A DNA stretch of 64,000 bases from Paraclostridium ghonii (GTDB lineage Bacteria; Bacillota; Clostridia; Peptostreptococcales; Peptostreptococcaceae). The notes beneath the pieces are model-generated. The model ran no database searches. It saw only the letters and a program-made list of their open reading frames with translations, and was not told the origin of the DNA. Below, piece after piece: positions 52,559 to 62,079 of this stretch. The stretch is taken from NCBI RefSeq assembly GCF_030815085.1, contig NZ_JAUSWG010000007.1; one strand, 5' to 3'. A program made the position numbers and the translations under genes. Each line of letters starts with the position of its first letter. The first letter of the stretch is position 1.

Positions 52559-52587
52559 ATATATCCTTATTTAGTTTATATACAATT

Positions 52588-53613
52588 TTATCCTCTAATT
52601 TCTGCAGCTGTAACAATCTTATAATTTCTAAATATATAGCTTCCAGCAAATCCTATAATACTACTTATTACAGAACATATAGCCATACATATTAAAACTT
52701 CTTTAGCTGGGTTAAATGCAAACATAACAGGAAGCCCAGCAGATGGAGCTGCTGTCCCTGGTGCATTATTTATAAGTCCCATAGCTGAAACTACTACACC
52801 ACCAAGTGCTCCACTTATAAAGTTTGTTACATATATAGGTATTGGGTTTGCTGATATTATATCTGCTTGTGTTAATGGCTCAATTACTACAGATATAGTA
52901 TCTCTTGTATCTCCAAACTTTAACTTTTTAAATAATATAAAGTTTGCAAAAGATGTTGCTGATATAGGTAACGATGCTATTGCCATAGGTACTCCTGTTA
53001 ATCCTAGCATAGCTGTAAGTGCCATAGAACTTAATGGAGATGTTGATATTAATGTGAAAAATCCACCTATTATTAATCCCATCACTATTGGACTTGAATC
53101 TGTAGATCCTGCTATTACCTCTCCTATTGTCAATAATGTAGAGTTTACTACAGGTTCTAAAGATACACCTATTAACCTAGTTATTGGCGCCATTACTACC
53201 ACCATTACTAGTAAGTCTAGTCCTGGAGGTACTTTTTCTTCTAAATATTTAACAGCAAATGACATTAAGTATCCTGCTATAAATCCTGGTAATATTCCTA
53301 ATCCTGAACAAGTTATTCCTAGTAACATTGCATATACTGGAGAAACTCCTAAAACTAACATAACTAAACAAGCTGCTGCTAATCCTCCTAGCCCTCCGTT
53401 TATTGATCCTAATTCACTAAGAAATGGAATTCCAATTGAATTTCCTAGTAATGAAAATTGTATAGCCTCAACTAAAAATGTAGCACATGCTGCACTAGCT
53501 AATGCACCCATAGCTTTCATACCATGTGGAGCCTTGTAACTAAACACAGAAAACGCGGTAAGTACTGCTAGCAATAATACTGTTCCTTTTATAACTTCCA
53601 TTTTTAAAGCCAC
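52588..53613 (-). CDS. PTS system EIIC-like membrane protein
   Basis: 341 residues with about nine to ten helices. Residues APHGMKAMGALASAA, SINGGLGGLAAA and STSPLSSMALTAMLGLTG match the PTS_EIIC_2 group of putative IIC permeases. No IIA or IIB partner is nearby, and such lone IIC genes occur widely in Clostridia. Substrate unknown. A long nested terminator follows. Confidence 0.8.
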   Translation of the reverse strand: MALKMEVIKGTVLLLAVLTAFSVFSYKAPHGMKAMGALASAACATFLVEAIQFSLLGNSIGIPFLSELGSINGGLGGLAAACLVMLVLGVSPVYAMLLGITCSGLGILPGFIAGYLMSFAVKYLEEKVPPGLDLLVMVVVMAPITRLIGVSLEPVVNSTLLTIGEVIAGSTDSSPIVMGLIIGGFFTLISTSPLSSMALTAMLGLTGVPMAIASLPISATSFANFILFKKLKFGDTRDTISVVIEPLTQADIISANPIPIYVTNFISGALGGVVVSAMGLINNAPGTAAPSAGLPVMFAFNPAKEVLICMAICSVISSIIGFAGSYIFRNYKIVTAAEIRG

Positions 53614-53750
53614 CTCTTTTATCCAAAATTTAACCTTTTCCTACATTATAATTCAAAACCCTACATTTCCGCAATAATTTTCAAAATATTCCCATTATAT
53701 ACAATGTTTTTTATACTCATAAAAACAAACCAACTACTTATCAAATGTAC

Positions 53751-54767
53751 TTAGTAGCTGGCTTCTAAAATTTCTCCTACATCTAAATTTTCTTCTTCTA
53801 AATCTTGTTCAAATAGTTCTAATATTTGATTTAATTCTTTCTTATATTGATCCGGTCCCAATTTATAATGCGATATATCTTCCATCAAATCCATCATATC
53901 TAGGTATACATTTTCTAGCAAATAAAAATAGCCTCCCTTTATGTCAATAATATTCTTAAAAGTAAATAATTTTTTGCTAACATCCTTTATATGCTCTATA
54001 TTGTATATATCTAAATTCATTATGGATTTTATATATAATCTTAAAGTTTTTAAAATTTCTATAGATATATCATCTAGATTTACATTGTCACTTTCTTTAT
54101 GTACTCTATCTTTATACTCCTCAAATACCAATTCTAAATTTGTATTAATTTCTATAAAAGGATTTTTTATTAGATCTTTTATAATCAATAATTCTCTTAT
54201 AAACTTTTTATTAGATAATGTCATATCTAGTATAAGCAAATTATATGCATCTGCTAAAGGGTCATGTACTTCTCCATTAAATTCAACATTAGAATATTCA
54301 AGTAATTTTTTTAAAGATATATAATTTATACACCTAATCCCTCTATTTAGGTATTCTTTCTTTATATCGACAAATAAATCCTTTATATTGTTTACAAATC
54401 TTGGATGATTGTTTTTTTGAGAGCTTCTTCTATCTGTATTTGTAAAACATGTTAAATCTAGATTCCCAAAAGTATAAATCCCTTCTATTTCTGAAAATTC
54501 ACCTAACCATCTTTTAAAATCTCGCATCACCTCTTCATATACAGGTGCTTTCATAATTTCTTCATTTGTTATTTTAGTAAGTTCTTCTATATGAGGATAT
54601 ATATCAATATCGCTTACTGGCTTTATTAACGATTTAAAATTTGAAATATGCTTTGTAGGTATATCGTATTTTATAGCCCCAATAGCAATAATATCAGCAT
54701 TATTTATATCTCTTCCATATTTAGAGTTTGACATATTCATCTCAAAGTCTATATATATTTTTTTCAT
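53751..54767 (-). CDS. DEDDh 3'-5' exonuclease domain protein
   Basis: About 338 residues. N-terminal exonuclease domain: IYIDFEMNMS (Exo I, Asp and Glu), IYTFGNLDLTCF (Exo II region) and VHDPLADAYNLLIL (Exo III). It resembles the KapD/eri-1-like group. The remaining ~150 residues are helical and unrecognised, and end acidic (EQDLEEENLDVGE). GAGAGG at 9 nt favours ATG 54767 over two ATGs upstream. Confidence 0.75.
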   Translation of the reverse strand: MKKIYIDFEMNMSNSKYGRDINNADIIAIGAIKYDIPTKHISNFKSLIKPVSDIDIYPHIEELTKITNEEIMKAPVYEEVMRDFKRWLGEFSEIEGIYTFGNLDLTCFTNTDRRSSQKNNHPRFVNNIKDLFVDIKKEYLNRGIRCINYISLKKLLEYSNVEFNGEVHDPLADAYNLLILDMTLSNKKFIRELLIIKDLIKNPFIEINTNLELVFEEYKDRVHKESDNVNLDDISIEILKTLRLYIKSIMNLDIYNIEHIKDVSKKLFTFKNIIDIKGGYFYLLENVYLDMMDLMEDISHYKLGPDQYKKELNQILELFEQDLEEENLDVGEILEASY

Positions 54768-54875
54768 CCCCTTCATCCTCTCTAAAGCATAAAACCTATA
54801 CATTTTACCACTTAATTAAATTTATCATAATATAATTTTATAATACATTTTTACTAATATCAATCTAAAAGAAAA

Positions 54876-54896
54876 AGGATGTACTAAGTACATCCT
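54876..54896 (-). terminator. Terminator of the ttcA-like gene
   Basis: AGGATGTAC-TAA-GTACATCCT followed by TTTTTC on the minus strand. Confidence 0.8.
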
Positions 54897-55755
54897 ACTC
54901 AAATCTCTCTAGGAAAGAATATTTTTCTCCATCCTGTTGCCATCCTAAAACTGAATCAATATTTACATTTTCAGCAGCTTTAAAAATAGATTTTTCTACG
55001 TCTTTGAAGTTTTCTCCTAAATTTTTAATAAGATCTTTTATTTCATATCTCTTATTTCCTGTCTTTTTAGCTGCTACCATACAAGCACAATTTAATGGCC
55101 ATATACCACTATTTTGTATAAATCTAACTATATGTTCTTCTCTTATATAATATAGAGGTCTTATTATTTGAATGCCATCAAAATTTGTAGATTTTAACTT
55201 TGGAAGCATTGTTTTAAAGTTTCCTGCACACAATAAGTTAAGCATTGTAGTTTCTATTACATCATCATAGTGATGTCCTAAAGCTAACTTATTGCATCCT
55301 AACTCTTCTGCTTTAGAATATAATGCTCCTCTTCTCATTCTCGCACACATATAACAAGGATAATCCTTAGCTATTTCATCTGCAATTTCAAATATTCTTG
55401 AATCAAATAAATGTATAGGTATATCTAAATATTCACAATTATCTACTAATAACTGTCTTATATCTTTGTGATATCCAGGATCCATAGCTATAAACTCAAC
55501 TTCAAAGTTTACTTGACTATGTCTTTTTAACTCTTGAAACATTTTTGCCATAAGCAAACTATCTTTTCCTCCAGATATAGCTACTGCAATTTTGTCTCCT
55601 TCTTCAACTAAATTATATGCTCTTATAGCTTTTATAAATTTAGACCATAAGTTTTTTCTATATCTTTTTACAATACTTTTTTCAATATCCTTAAGCGGCT
55701 GTCTTTCATCAAAAGGAACTATAATTTCACAGCCTTTTCCTGCTAATTCGCTCAT
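54895..55755 (-). CDS. TtcA-like tRNA 2-thiolation PP-loop ATPase
   Basis: 286 residues. PP-loop AISGGKDSLLMAKMF, then CYMCARMRRG and NCACMVAAKK giving the paired Cys that bind an Fe-S cluster in TtcA/TtuA enzymes, which thiolate tRNA C32 or U54. GHHYDDVIETTMLNLL is the family's core motif. AGGTGATTTA precedes the ATG. It is monocistronic. Exact tRNA position modified is not deducible. Confidence 0.85.
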   Translation of the reverse strand: MSELAGKGCEIIVPFDERQPLKDIEKSIVKRYRKNLWSKFIKAIRAYNLVEEGDKIAVAISGGKDSLLMAKMFQELKRHSQVNFEVEFIAMDPGYHKDIRQLLVDNCEYLDIPIHLFDSRIFEIADEIAKDYPCYMCARMRRGALYSKAEELGCNKLALGHHYDDVIETTMLNLLCAGNFKTMLPKLKSTNFDGIQIIRPLYYIREEHIVRFIQNSGIWPLNCACMVAAKKTGNKRYEIKDLIKNLGENFKDVEKSIFKAAENVNIDSVLGWQQDGEKYSFLERFE

Positions 55756-56029
55756 TAAATCACCTCATCTTTTTGTGAACATGCAACTTATTTTATCATA
55801 AAGCCCAATATTAGTTCAAGATATTCATATCTTATATCTAATTATTTCCCAGAAAATCTTTTTCTTTTATTATTATCTTCAAATTTCTGCTTATTATATA
55901 CATTTTTTAATTTATAAATTTTATGTAACTTTTTATCTACATATGAATATTATGCTATTAGATACAGTTAATTTAACTGTTATTTAGATATAATTTTTAA
56001 AATACATCATTTGAACTGGAGGAATTTTG

Positions 56030-56233
56030 GTGAATACTAGAAACATCAATAAAAATTGTGGAGATTCATTAGCTAGACCTTATGTTAATGACCAAGTGTT
56101 CGGCAAAATGTACAATTTGTCAAAAGCACTTCAATATGGAACTATATTTCCTGAGTTAAATTTATGGGAATCTACTATGTATAACAAAGATTTATATAGA
56201 TATACAAAAAAAATAAATGGGGGTAAAAGATAA
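56030..56233 (+). CDS. cotJA: Spore coat protein CotJA
   Basis: About 67 residues. ARPYVNDQVFGKMYNLSKALQ and IFPELNLWES match CotJA, an assembly partner of the coat catalase. A GTG start at 56030 with GGAGG 7 nt upstream is better than the TTG just before it. The stop overlaps the cotJB start by one base. Mother-cell expression is expected. Confidence 0.88.
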   Translation: MNTRNINKNCGDSLARPYVNDQVFGKMYNLSKALQYGTIFPELNLWESTMYNKDLYRYTKKINGGKR

Positions 56234-56496
56234 TGGCTACACGTGCTGATATGTTAACTGATATAGAGGAACTTTGTTTTGCATGTTTAGATATGAACTT
56301 ATACCTAGATAACCATACAGAAGATGAAAAAGCAATAGCAACTTACAATAAACTTTGTGCAGAATTAACTAAAGCTAGAATGAATTATGAAAAAAAATAT
56401 GGACCATTAAACAACTTTGGATATTCTCCAAGTCAAAGTCCCTTTCAATGGGTAGAAAGTCCATGGCCTTGGGAAAATAAATTTTATGAAATGTAA
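56233..56496 (+). CDS. cotJB: Spore coat protein CotJB
   Basis: 87 residues. Short helical protein with LCFACLDMNLYLDNHT at the N-terminus and a YGPLNNFGYSPSQSPFQWVE tail typical of CotJB. It overlaps cotJA by one base (ATG inside TAATGG), and GGGGG lies upstream. It is needed for CotJC incorporation in the inner coat of Bacillus. Confidence 0.92.
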   Translation: MATRADMLTDIEELCFACLDMNLYLDNHTEDEKAIATYNKLCAELTKARMNYEKKYGPLNNFGYSPSQSPFQWVESPWPWENKFYEM

Positions 56497-56512
56497 ATAG
56501 GGGGATAATTTT

Positions 56513-57085
56513 ATGTGGATATATCAAAAAACTTTACAACATCCTGTAAATCTTAAGTCTAAAGATTTACAAATGGCTAAATACTTAATAACTCAATTTG
56601 GAGGGCCCAATGGAGAGTTAGGTGCTGCTATAAGATATCTATCTCAAAGATTCACTATGCCTACAAGCAGATCCAAGGCACTTTTAACTGATATTGGTAC
56701 AGAAGAATTAGCTCATGTTGAAATGATAGCTACTATGGTTTACCAACTTACTCAAGATGCAACTCCTGAAGAACTTAGAAAGGCTGGTCTTGGTGAAAGT
56801 TATGCTCAAAATGGTTTTGGAATATTCCCATCAGATGCTCACGGTGTTCCTTTTTCAACATCTACAATAGCAGTTATGGGAAATCCTGTAACAAACCTTC
56901 ATGAAGATATGGCCGCTGAACAAAAAGCTTTAGCTACTTATTATCAACTTACAAATTTAACTGATGATGTGGATATGAAAAATGTACTTCGTTTCTTAGG
57001 AGCAAGAGAAATAATTCATTATCAAAGATTTGGAGAAGCTCTAATGGATATATATGATTATCAAGAAAGTAAACAATCATTTTAA
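56513..57085 (+). CDS. cotJC: Spore coat manganese catalase CotJC
   Basis: 190 residues of the Mn-catalase family. Ligand helices are visible as QFGGPNGELGAAIRYL, GTEELAHVEMIAT and MAAEQKALATYYQLT with IHYQRFGEAL. It removes hydrogen peroxide at the spore coat. In C. difficile the orthologues CotCB/CotD are coat components. Third gene of cotJABC, ending in a perfect palindrome shared with the convergent gene. Confidence 0.95.
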   Translation: MWIYQKTLQHPVNLKSKDLQMAKYLITQFGGPNGELGAAIRYLSQRFTMPTSRSKALLTDIGTEELAHVEMIATMVYQLTQDATPEELRKAGLGESYAQNGFGIFPSDAHGVPFSTSTIAVMGNPVTNLHEDMAAEQKALATYYQLTNLTDDVDMKNVLRFLGAREIIHYQRFGEALMDIYDYQESKQSF

Positions 57086-57136
57086 TAAAAATAAAGCAGG
57101 TTCTATTTAAATAGAACCTGCTTTATTTTTATTAAA
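57081..57136. terminator. Bidirectional terminator, 56-nt perfect palindrome
   Basis: Positions 57081-57108 and 57109-57136 are exact reverse complements. Both convergent stop codons lie in the stem. Confidence 0.95.
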
Positions 57137-57539
57137 CACTGGATAAAACTCTTATTTTGATATCTTCATCTAATATCTTAAATATATTTAAACTTTCATA
57201 CTCCAAAGCCATGTATGTTTGTAAGTACTTATAGAGTACATCTAAAACTTCATATTGCCCTTGATTTCTAAAGTATAACTGTAAATTAGATATATAAATC
57301 ATATAACACTTATTCATTCTGATTTCTACATATTGTGAGTTACTTCCAATTCTGGAATTTTCAAATAGCTCTTTTAATCTCATATATGCGCATTCTGCAT
57401 CTCTATTACTCACACAGTTACTTAATCTTTCATCTAGAGCGTTTTCTATATTTAAAACAGCATCTCTATCCATATAAAATTCTATATAGCAATTATTCCT
57501 ACTGTATTTGAATTGGTAAAAATCAGTTATTAAGCACAT
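57132..57539 (-). CDS. Unknown protein convergent with cotJC
   Basis: About 135 residues, helical, with aromatic residues (FYQFKYSRN, YMIYISNLQLYFRNQ). No signal peptide or motif is recognisable. AAGGAG about 8 nt before ATG 57539 supports that start over ATG 57560. The open frame, ribosome site and shared terminator support a real gene. Function unknown. Confidence 0.6.
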   Translation of the reverse strand: MCLITDFYQFKYSRNNCYIEFYMDRDAVLNIENALDERLSNCVSNRDAECAYMRLKELFENSRIGSNSQYVEIRMNKCYMIYISNLQLYFRNQGQYEVLDVLYKYLQTYMALEYESLNIFKILDEDIKIRVLSSV

Positions 57540-57623
57540 GACTACACTCCTTAAACTCATACTATAATTATGATGACTTTATTAGTATTTTCAATTTACA
57601 ATCATATTTATACATATAAAACA

Positions 57624-57660
57624 AAAAAAAAATAAAAAGCTTACGCTTTTTATTTTTTTA
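57624..57660 (-). terminator. Terminator of the NlpC/P60 hydrolase gene
   Basis: AAAAAATAAAAAGC-TTAC-GCTTTTTATTTTTT. Confidence 0.85.
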
Positions 57661-59001
57661 TAAAACTCTTCTCGCATTAGTAAATGTAGAGTTATAGAAA
57701 CTAGTAAATTGTGATATTATAACTTTTCCACCTCCTGATGAAGCATGTATAAATTCGTTATTCCCAATATATATACCAACATGGTTTACTGAACCACTCT
57801 TATCTGTGTCAAAGAATACTAAATCTCCTTTTTGAAGATTACTTTTACTCACAGCTGTTCCAAATTTACTTTGATCTCTAGAAACTCTAGGAAGGTTTAC
57901 TCCTGCTCCATTTTTAAACGAATATTGAGTAAATCCTGAACAGTCAAAACTACTTGGACCTTCAGCTCCCCATACATATGGCTTCCCTAACTGCTGTTTT
58001 GCAATATTTATAACTTTATCTACACTAGATGATTGCCCTGGGTTTTCTCCACCGCCTGAGCTTGCATCTCCTAAATATTGTGATGATACATATCCTATTG
58101 TTCCATTGTAGCTTATTTTTGCCCATCCATTACTTTCTGATATAACTCCTACTTTTGTTCCTTTGCTTAGTGATGTTATTACTGAGTAATTAGTTCCTGG
58201 TCCTTGTCTAAAGTTTACACTACTTGCAGTTACTACTTTATTTGATTTTACTGTATTGTCTTCTCCACCACCTGAGCTTGCATCTCCTAAATATTGTGAT
58301 GATACATATCCTATTGTTCCATTATAACTTATTTTTGCCCATCCATTACTTTCTGATATAACACCTACTTTTGTTCCTTTACTTAGTGATGTTATTACTG
58401 AGTAATTAGTTCCTGGCCCTTGTCTAAAGTTTACGCTACTTGCAGTTACTACTTTATTTGATTTTACTGTATTGTCTTCTCCACCACCTGAGTTTATATC
58501 TCCTAAGTATTGTGATGATACATATCCTATTGTTCCATTATAACTTATTTTTGCCCATCCATTACTTTCTGATATAACGCCTACTTTTGTTCCTTTACTT
58601 AGTGATGTTATTACTGAGTAATTAGTTCCTGGCCCTTGTCTAAAGTTTACGCTACTTGCAGTTACTTGCTTATTTGATTTTGCTGTATTATCTGATCCTG
58701 TTTGTGTAGATCTTGATACATAGTCATTATGTACAAATCCTTCTGTCCCATTATATTTAACTTTTGTCCAAGAACCTACAGTTTCTATATACTCAACTTT
58801 ATTTCCTGTATTTAACTTTCCTATGGATGAATAATTCACCCCTGGTCCTTGCCTAAAGTTTACAGAATTCCCTGTTATAGTTCTATAATCAACACTTTTA
58901 TTTTGTTCATTCGTATTAGCAAATGACACCCCAGTAGAAGTTGGAATTATTATCGCTGCTGAAATCAATCCAGCTATCATGCTTTTTCTCTTCAAATTCA
59001 T
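57658..59001 (-). CDS. Secreted SH3-domain NlpC/P60 cell-wall hydrolase
   Basis: About 447 residues. Signal peptide to around SFA-NT. Four bacterial SH3 (SH3b) domains with NFRQGPG(V/T)NYS follow, then the NlpC/P60 peptidase: FDCSGFTQYSF with the catalytic Cys, HVGIYIGNNEFIHASSGG with the His. It cuts peptidoglycan stem peptides. SH3 domains 2-4 are near-identical copies of 72 residues. ATG 59001 after GGAGAGGAG gives a normal signal peptide; the frame is open to 59031. Confidence 0.93.
   Translation of the reverse strand: MNLKRKSMIAGLISAAIIIPTSTGVSFANTNEQNKSVDYRTITGNSVNFRQGPGVNYSSIGKLNTGNKVEYIETVGSWTKVKYNGTEGFVHNDYVSRSTQTGSDNTAKSNKQVTASSVNFRQGPGTNYSVITSLSKGTKVGVISESNGWAKISYNGTIGYVSSQYLGDINSGGGEDNTVKSNKVVTASSVNFRQGPGTNYSVITSLSKGTKVGVISESNGWAKISYNGTIGYVSSQYLGDASSGGGEDNTVKSNKVVTASSVNFRQGPGTNYSVITSLSKGTKVGVISESNGWAKISYNGTIGYVSSQYLGDASSGGGENPGQSSSVDKVINIAKQQLGKPYVWGAEGPSSFDCSGFTQYSFKNGAGVNLPRVSRDQSKFGTAVSKSNLQKGDLVFFDTDKSGSVNHVGIYIGNNEFIHASSGGGKVIISQFTSFYNSTFTNARRVL
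58046..58690 (-). repeat. Three tandem 216-bp repeats coding SH3 domains
   Basis: Near-identical units begin at 58046, 58262 and 58478 (period 216 bp, 72 codons). Only scattered synonymous changes separate them, while the fourth, upstream SH3 is diverged. This is a recent in-frame amplification. Confidence 0.9.
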
Positions 59002-59253
59002 ATATATGTTTTCTCCTCTCCTTATAAACATTGTTTTTTTCCAATAATATATTTTATATATAGTTATTATTACAAAATTGTAACATTTTGTCTACATTTG
59101 TAATAACTTACTAATTATTTCCTTATATTATTTCAATTTATTTATACGTATTTTTTAAAATTTCCTTTATATATAGAATTTTAATAGTTTTGTTGAAGTT
59201 GATTCTTTTTATGTGCTAATATATTTAATAGGTTTATTAAGGAGGTTTTAAAT

Positions 59254-61416
59254 ATGAAATTGATATTAGCAGAAAAACCCTCTGTTGCTAAAACAATATC
59301 CTCATTTTTAGGTGCTAAAACTAGAAATGATGGATATTTCGAAGGAAATGGCTATATAGTTACTTATGCTGTGGGTCATTTAGTTTCTTTATACGATGTT
59401 AAAGATTACGATAAGTCTTATGCAGGATCTTGGAAAAATGAACACTTTCCTTTTATTCCTGATAAATTTAGATTCAAAATTGATGGATCTAAATCTAAAC
59501 AATTTAGTATAGTAAAATCATTAATCCATAGAGACGATGTGGATGAGATTATAAATGCTACAGATAATGACCGCGAAGGTGAACTAATAGCTTTTTTAAT
59601 TTTTCTAACGGCTAAAAATAAGAAGCCGATTAAAAGGATATTAGTAAATGAATGGACTCCTGAAGATATTAAAAGAGGTCTTTCAAGTTTAAAAACAGAT
59701 GAACAAATGAGAAATCTGCAAGCTGCAGGATATACACGACTAGTAACTGATTGGCTAATTGGAATTAACTTTACATCAATGACTACTTTAAAATATGGAA
59801 ATGGAAAACTATTAAATATTGGTAGAGTTATACTTCCAACTGTAAAGTTAGTTTACGATAGAGATATGGAGATAGCTAATTTTATTCCTAAAACATATTA
59901 TGAAATAGAAGGAAATTTCAGTTGTACCAACGGTAAATATAAAGGTAAATATATAAAAGGAAAAGAATCAAAATTTGACAGTATAGATGATACTAATAAA
60001 GTAATTGATAGTATAACGTCTAATACTGGTGTTGTTAAAGATAAAAAAGTTACAACGTCTAAAGAGTATGCTCCTAAGTTATTTAGTTTGACTTCTCTTC
60101 AAGGATACATAACTTCAAAATACTCTAGCTTTACTTCTGATAAAGTTCTAAAAGTATGTCAATCTTTATATGAAGGTAAAGGAAAAGGTGGATATATAAC
60201 TTATCCAAGAACAGATTCTATATATTTAGAGGAAAGTTTAGCTGGTAAGGCCTCTCAAACTTTAGAAAAACTTAAAGTAGGTCTTCCATATTGTGATAAA
60301 ATTAAATTCACTAAAAGTAAAAGAGTTTTTGATTCTTCAAAGGTTGATAGCCATAGTGCCATTATGCCAACTTACATAATACCTCCTAAGCTAACTCCTG
60401 ATGAAGAAATTGTTTATAATGCTATAAAGGATAGATTTGTAGCTAACTTTATGCCTCCTGCTGAGTATGAGAATACTGAAATCAATACTTTTGTAGATGA
60501 ACATAAGTTTATAACAAAAGGAAAAGTTCTTAAAGTTAAAGGATACTTAGAGGTTTACAATAAGGAAGAAAAAGATGATTTATTACCTTTTGTTAACAAA
60601 GATGAGGTTGTTGATGTTATTAAAATGGATATATTGACAAAACAAACTACACCTCCTAAATCTTATACAGAAGATACTTTACTTAAAGCTATGAAAAACT
60701 GTGGTAAAAATGTATCAGATGATGATACAACTGTTTTATCAGGTTATTCTATAGGTACTTCTGCTACTCGTGCCGAAGTTTTAAAGAAAATTTCAGAAGT
60801 TGGTTATGTAAATAAAAAAGGTAAATCTTATTATATTACTGACTTAGGTAAAAACCTAGTTGAGATATTCCCTTTAAAAGATTTACTGGATGTGGATTAT
60901 ACTGGTAAACTTGAAAAAAGTTTAAGTGATATCCAAAGAGGTGAATTTACTAGAAGTGAATACCTTACAAATATAATGAATTTCATAGTAACTGGGGTGG
61001 AAACTATAAAAAATGATACTAATAAAAATATTAGTACAGAAGTTTATAGCTACAATCCTAAAACTAAGAGATATTCTAAAGGAACTTTTTCTAGCGACGG
61101 TTCAAATCAAGAAAGTTTTGGAAAATGTCCAGTCTGTCAAAATGATGTTGTTGAATGTTCTAAGGGATATATTTGTACTAATTATAAAGAATGTAAGTTT
61201 GGAATTTGGAATAGTGATAAATTCTTATTAGCTTTAAAGAAAAAACCTAATAAAACTATGGTAAAAAGTATTTTAAAAAATGGATCTGCTAAAGTTAAAG
61301 GTTTAACTAGTAAAAGCGGCAATAAATTTGATGCTATTTTAAAATATACTAAAAAAAATAATGGATATTTCTCTTGGGATATGGAATTTGAGAGTGATAA
61401 AGAAAAAGAGAAGTAA
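59254..61416 (+). CDS. topB: DNA topoisomerase III
   Basis: 720 residues, type IA. TOPRIM domain starts LILAEKPSVAKTI and has DNDREGELIAF; the active-site Tyr is in GGYITYPRTDS. The C-terminal ~100 residues include one zinc-ribbon (CPVCQNDVV ... CTNYKEC). It decatenates DNA and works with RecQ-type helicases. AGGAGG is 10 nt before the ATG. It ends in a structured element described at 61403. Confidence 0.97.
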   Translation: MKLILAEKPSVAKTISSFLGAKTRNDGYFEGNGYIVTYAVGHLVSLYDVKDYDKSYAGSWKNEHFPFIPDKFRFKIDGSKSKQFSIVKSLIHRDDVDEIINATDNDREGELIAFLIFLTAKNKKPIKRILVNEWTPEDIKRGLSSLKTDEQMRNLQAAGYTRLVTDWLIGINFTSMTTLKYGNGKLLNIGRVILPTVKLVYDRDMEIANFIPKTYYEIEGNFSCTNGKYKGKYIKGKESKFDSIDDTNKVIDSITSNTGVVKDKKVTTSKEYAPKLFSLTSLQGYITSKYSSFTSDKVLKVCQSLYEGKGKGGYITYPRTDSIYLEESLAGKASQTLEKLKVGLPYCDKIKFTKSKRVFDSSKVDSHSAIMPTYIIPPKLTPDEEIVYNAIKDRFVANFMPPAEYENTEINTFVDEHKFITKGKVLKVKGYLEVYNKEEKDDLLPFVNKDEVVDVIKMDILTKQTTPPKSYTEDTLLKAMKNCGKNVSDDDTTVLSGYSIGTSATRAEVLKKISEVGYVNKKGKSYYITDLGKNLVEIFPLKDLLDVDYTGKLEKSLSDIQRGEFTRSEYLTNIMNFIVTGVETIKNDTNKNISTEVYSYNPKTKRYSKGTFSSDGSNQESFGKCPVCQNDVVECSKGYICTNYKECKFGIWNSDKFLLALKKKPNKTMVKSILKNGSAKVKGLTSKSGNKFDAILKYTKKNNGYFSWDMEFESDKEKEK

Positions 61417-61546
61417 ATTACATCTGTTTATTGGCTTCGTATATAATATATGTCATTCCTTTATACGACGTACTACGTACGTGAGTGTTTCGTCATGACA
61501 TATATTATATACTTCGCCTTTTCAGGAATAATTTACTTCTCTTTTT
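61403..61546. repeat. Palindromic element with conserved 38-nt core, copy at topB 3' end
   Basis: Core 61457-61494 begins TCCTTTATACGACGTACTAC. Perfect 18-bp inverted arms (61439-61456 / 61495-61512) flank it, extended by GGC/GCC past a 3-nt bubble. Outer 18-bp arms (61403-61420 / 61529-61546) carry the topB and DUF188 stop codons and T-runs, so the whole also acts as a bidirectional terminator. Confidence 0.8.
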
Positions 61547-61997
61547 AATGTTGTAGAATATGATTGAGGTGATTAATTAAATTTATTAAACTTCCTTCAA
61601 ATTTTATATCATCTTCTTTTTGCCTTTTCTTTGGCCCTTTTGTTCTCGCTCCTGCATTTCTTGCTTTTTTAGATATATGTCTTGTAAATAATAATTGATC
61701 TATATTTTCATTTGTATAAAGCTTTCCATTTTGATTTATTGGATGTCCACACTTTGCTAAAGCCATTGCTGCTAATCCATAATCTTGGGTTACTATTATA
61801 TCATCTTTTTTAACTCTATTTACTAATGCAAAGTCTACTGAATCTGAACCTTTTTCTAATATTATAGTTTCCACGCCTTGTTTGTTAAATATATGAGACG
61901 TATCACACATTAGTATAACTTCTATACCAAATTTTTTCGCAACAGATATTGTTATATCAATAACAGGACATCCATCTGCATCTATTAAAATTTTCAT
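61545..61997 (-). CDS. YaiI/YqxD (DUF188) protein
   Basis: 150 residues. ILIDADGCPVIDITISVAKK at the start, VIVTQDYGLAAMALAK with an acidic pair, and KKARNAGARTKGPKKRQ match DUF188, a PIN-like fold of presumed nuclease function. It is convergent with topB and ends in the same palindromic terminator. Confidence 0.92.
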   Translation of the reverse strand: MKILIDADGCPVIDITISVAKKFGIEVILMCDTSHIFNKQGVETIILEKGSDSVDFALVNRVKKDDIIVTQDYGLAAMALAKCGHPINQNGKLYTNENIDQLLFTRHISKKARNAGARTKGPKKRQKEDDIKFEGSLINLINHLNHILQH

Positions 61998-62043
61998 ATC
62001 ATTCTCCTAATTATTTTGCTTTATTTAATAATAAACTAAAATA

Positions 62044-62079
62044 AAATAAAAAAAAAGACTGTTTCCGATACAGTCTTTT
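62044..62079 (-). terminator. Minus-strand intrinsic terminator
   Basis: AAAAGACTGT-TTCCGAT-ACAGTCTTTT; the run of T follows on the minus strand. Confidence 0.85.

Larger units (their letters stand above)
52247..52587. other. Intergenic region rich in hairpins and repeat copy 2
   Basis: It holds repeat copy 2 (52358-52395), a 14-bp hairpin (52436-52449 / 52465-52478) and the PTS terminator. No open frame with a start signal was found. Confidence 0.7.

Noticed and set aside
55900..56020. Sigma-E/K promoter for cotJABC
   Set aside because: Candidate ATACATCAT does not fit CATANNNTA well and no -35 matches, so no site is called.
58046..58690. 216-bp repeats as a mobile or CRISPR element
   Set aside because: They are in-frame SH3 domain duplications inside one gene.
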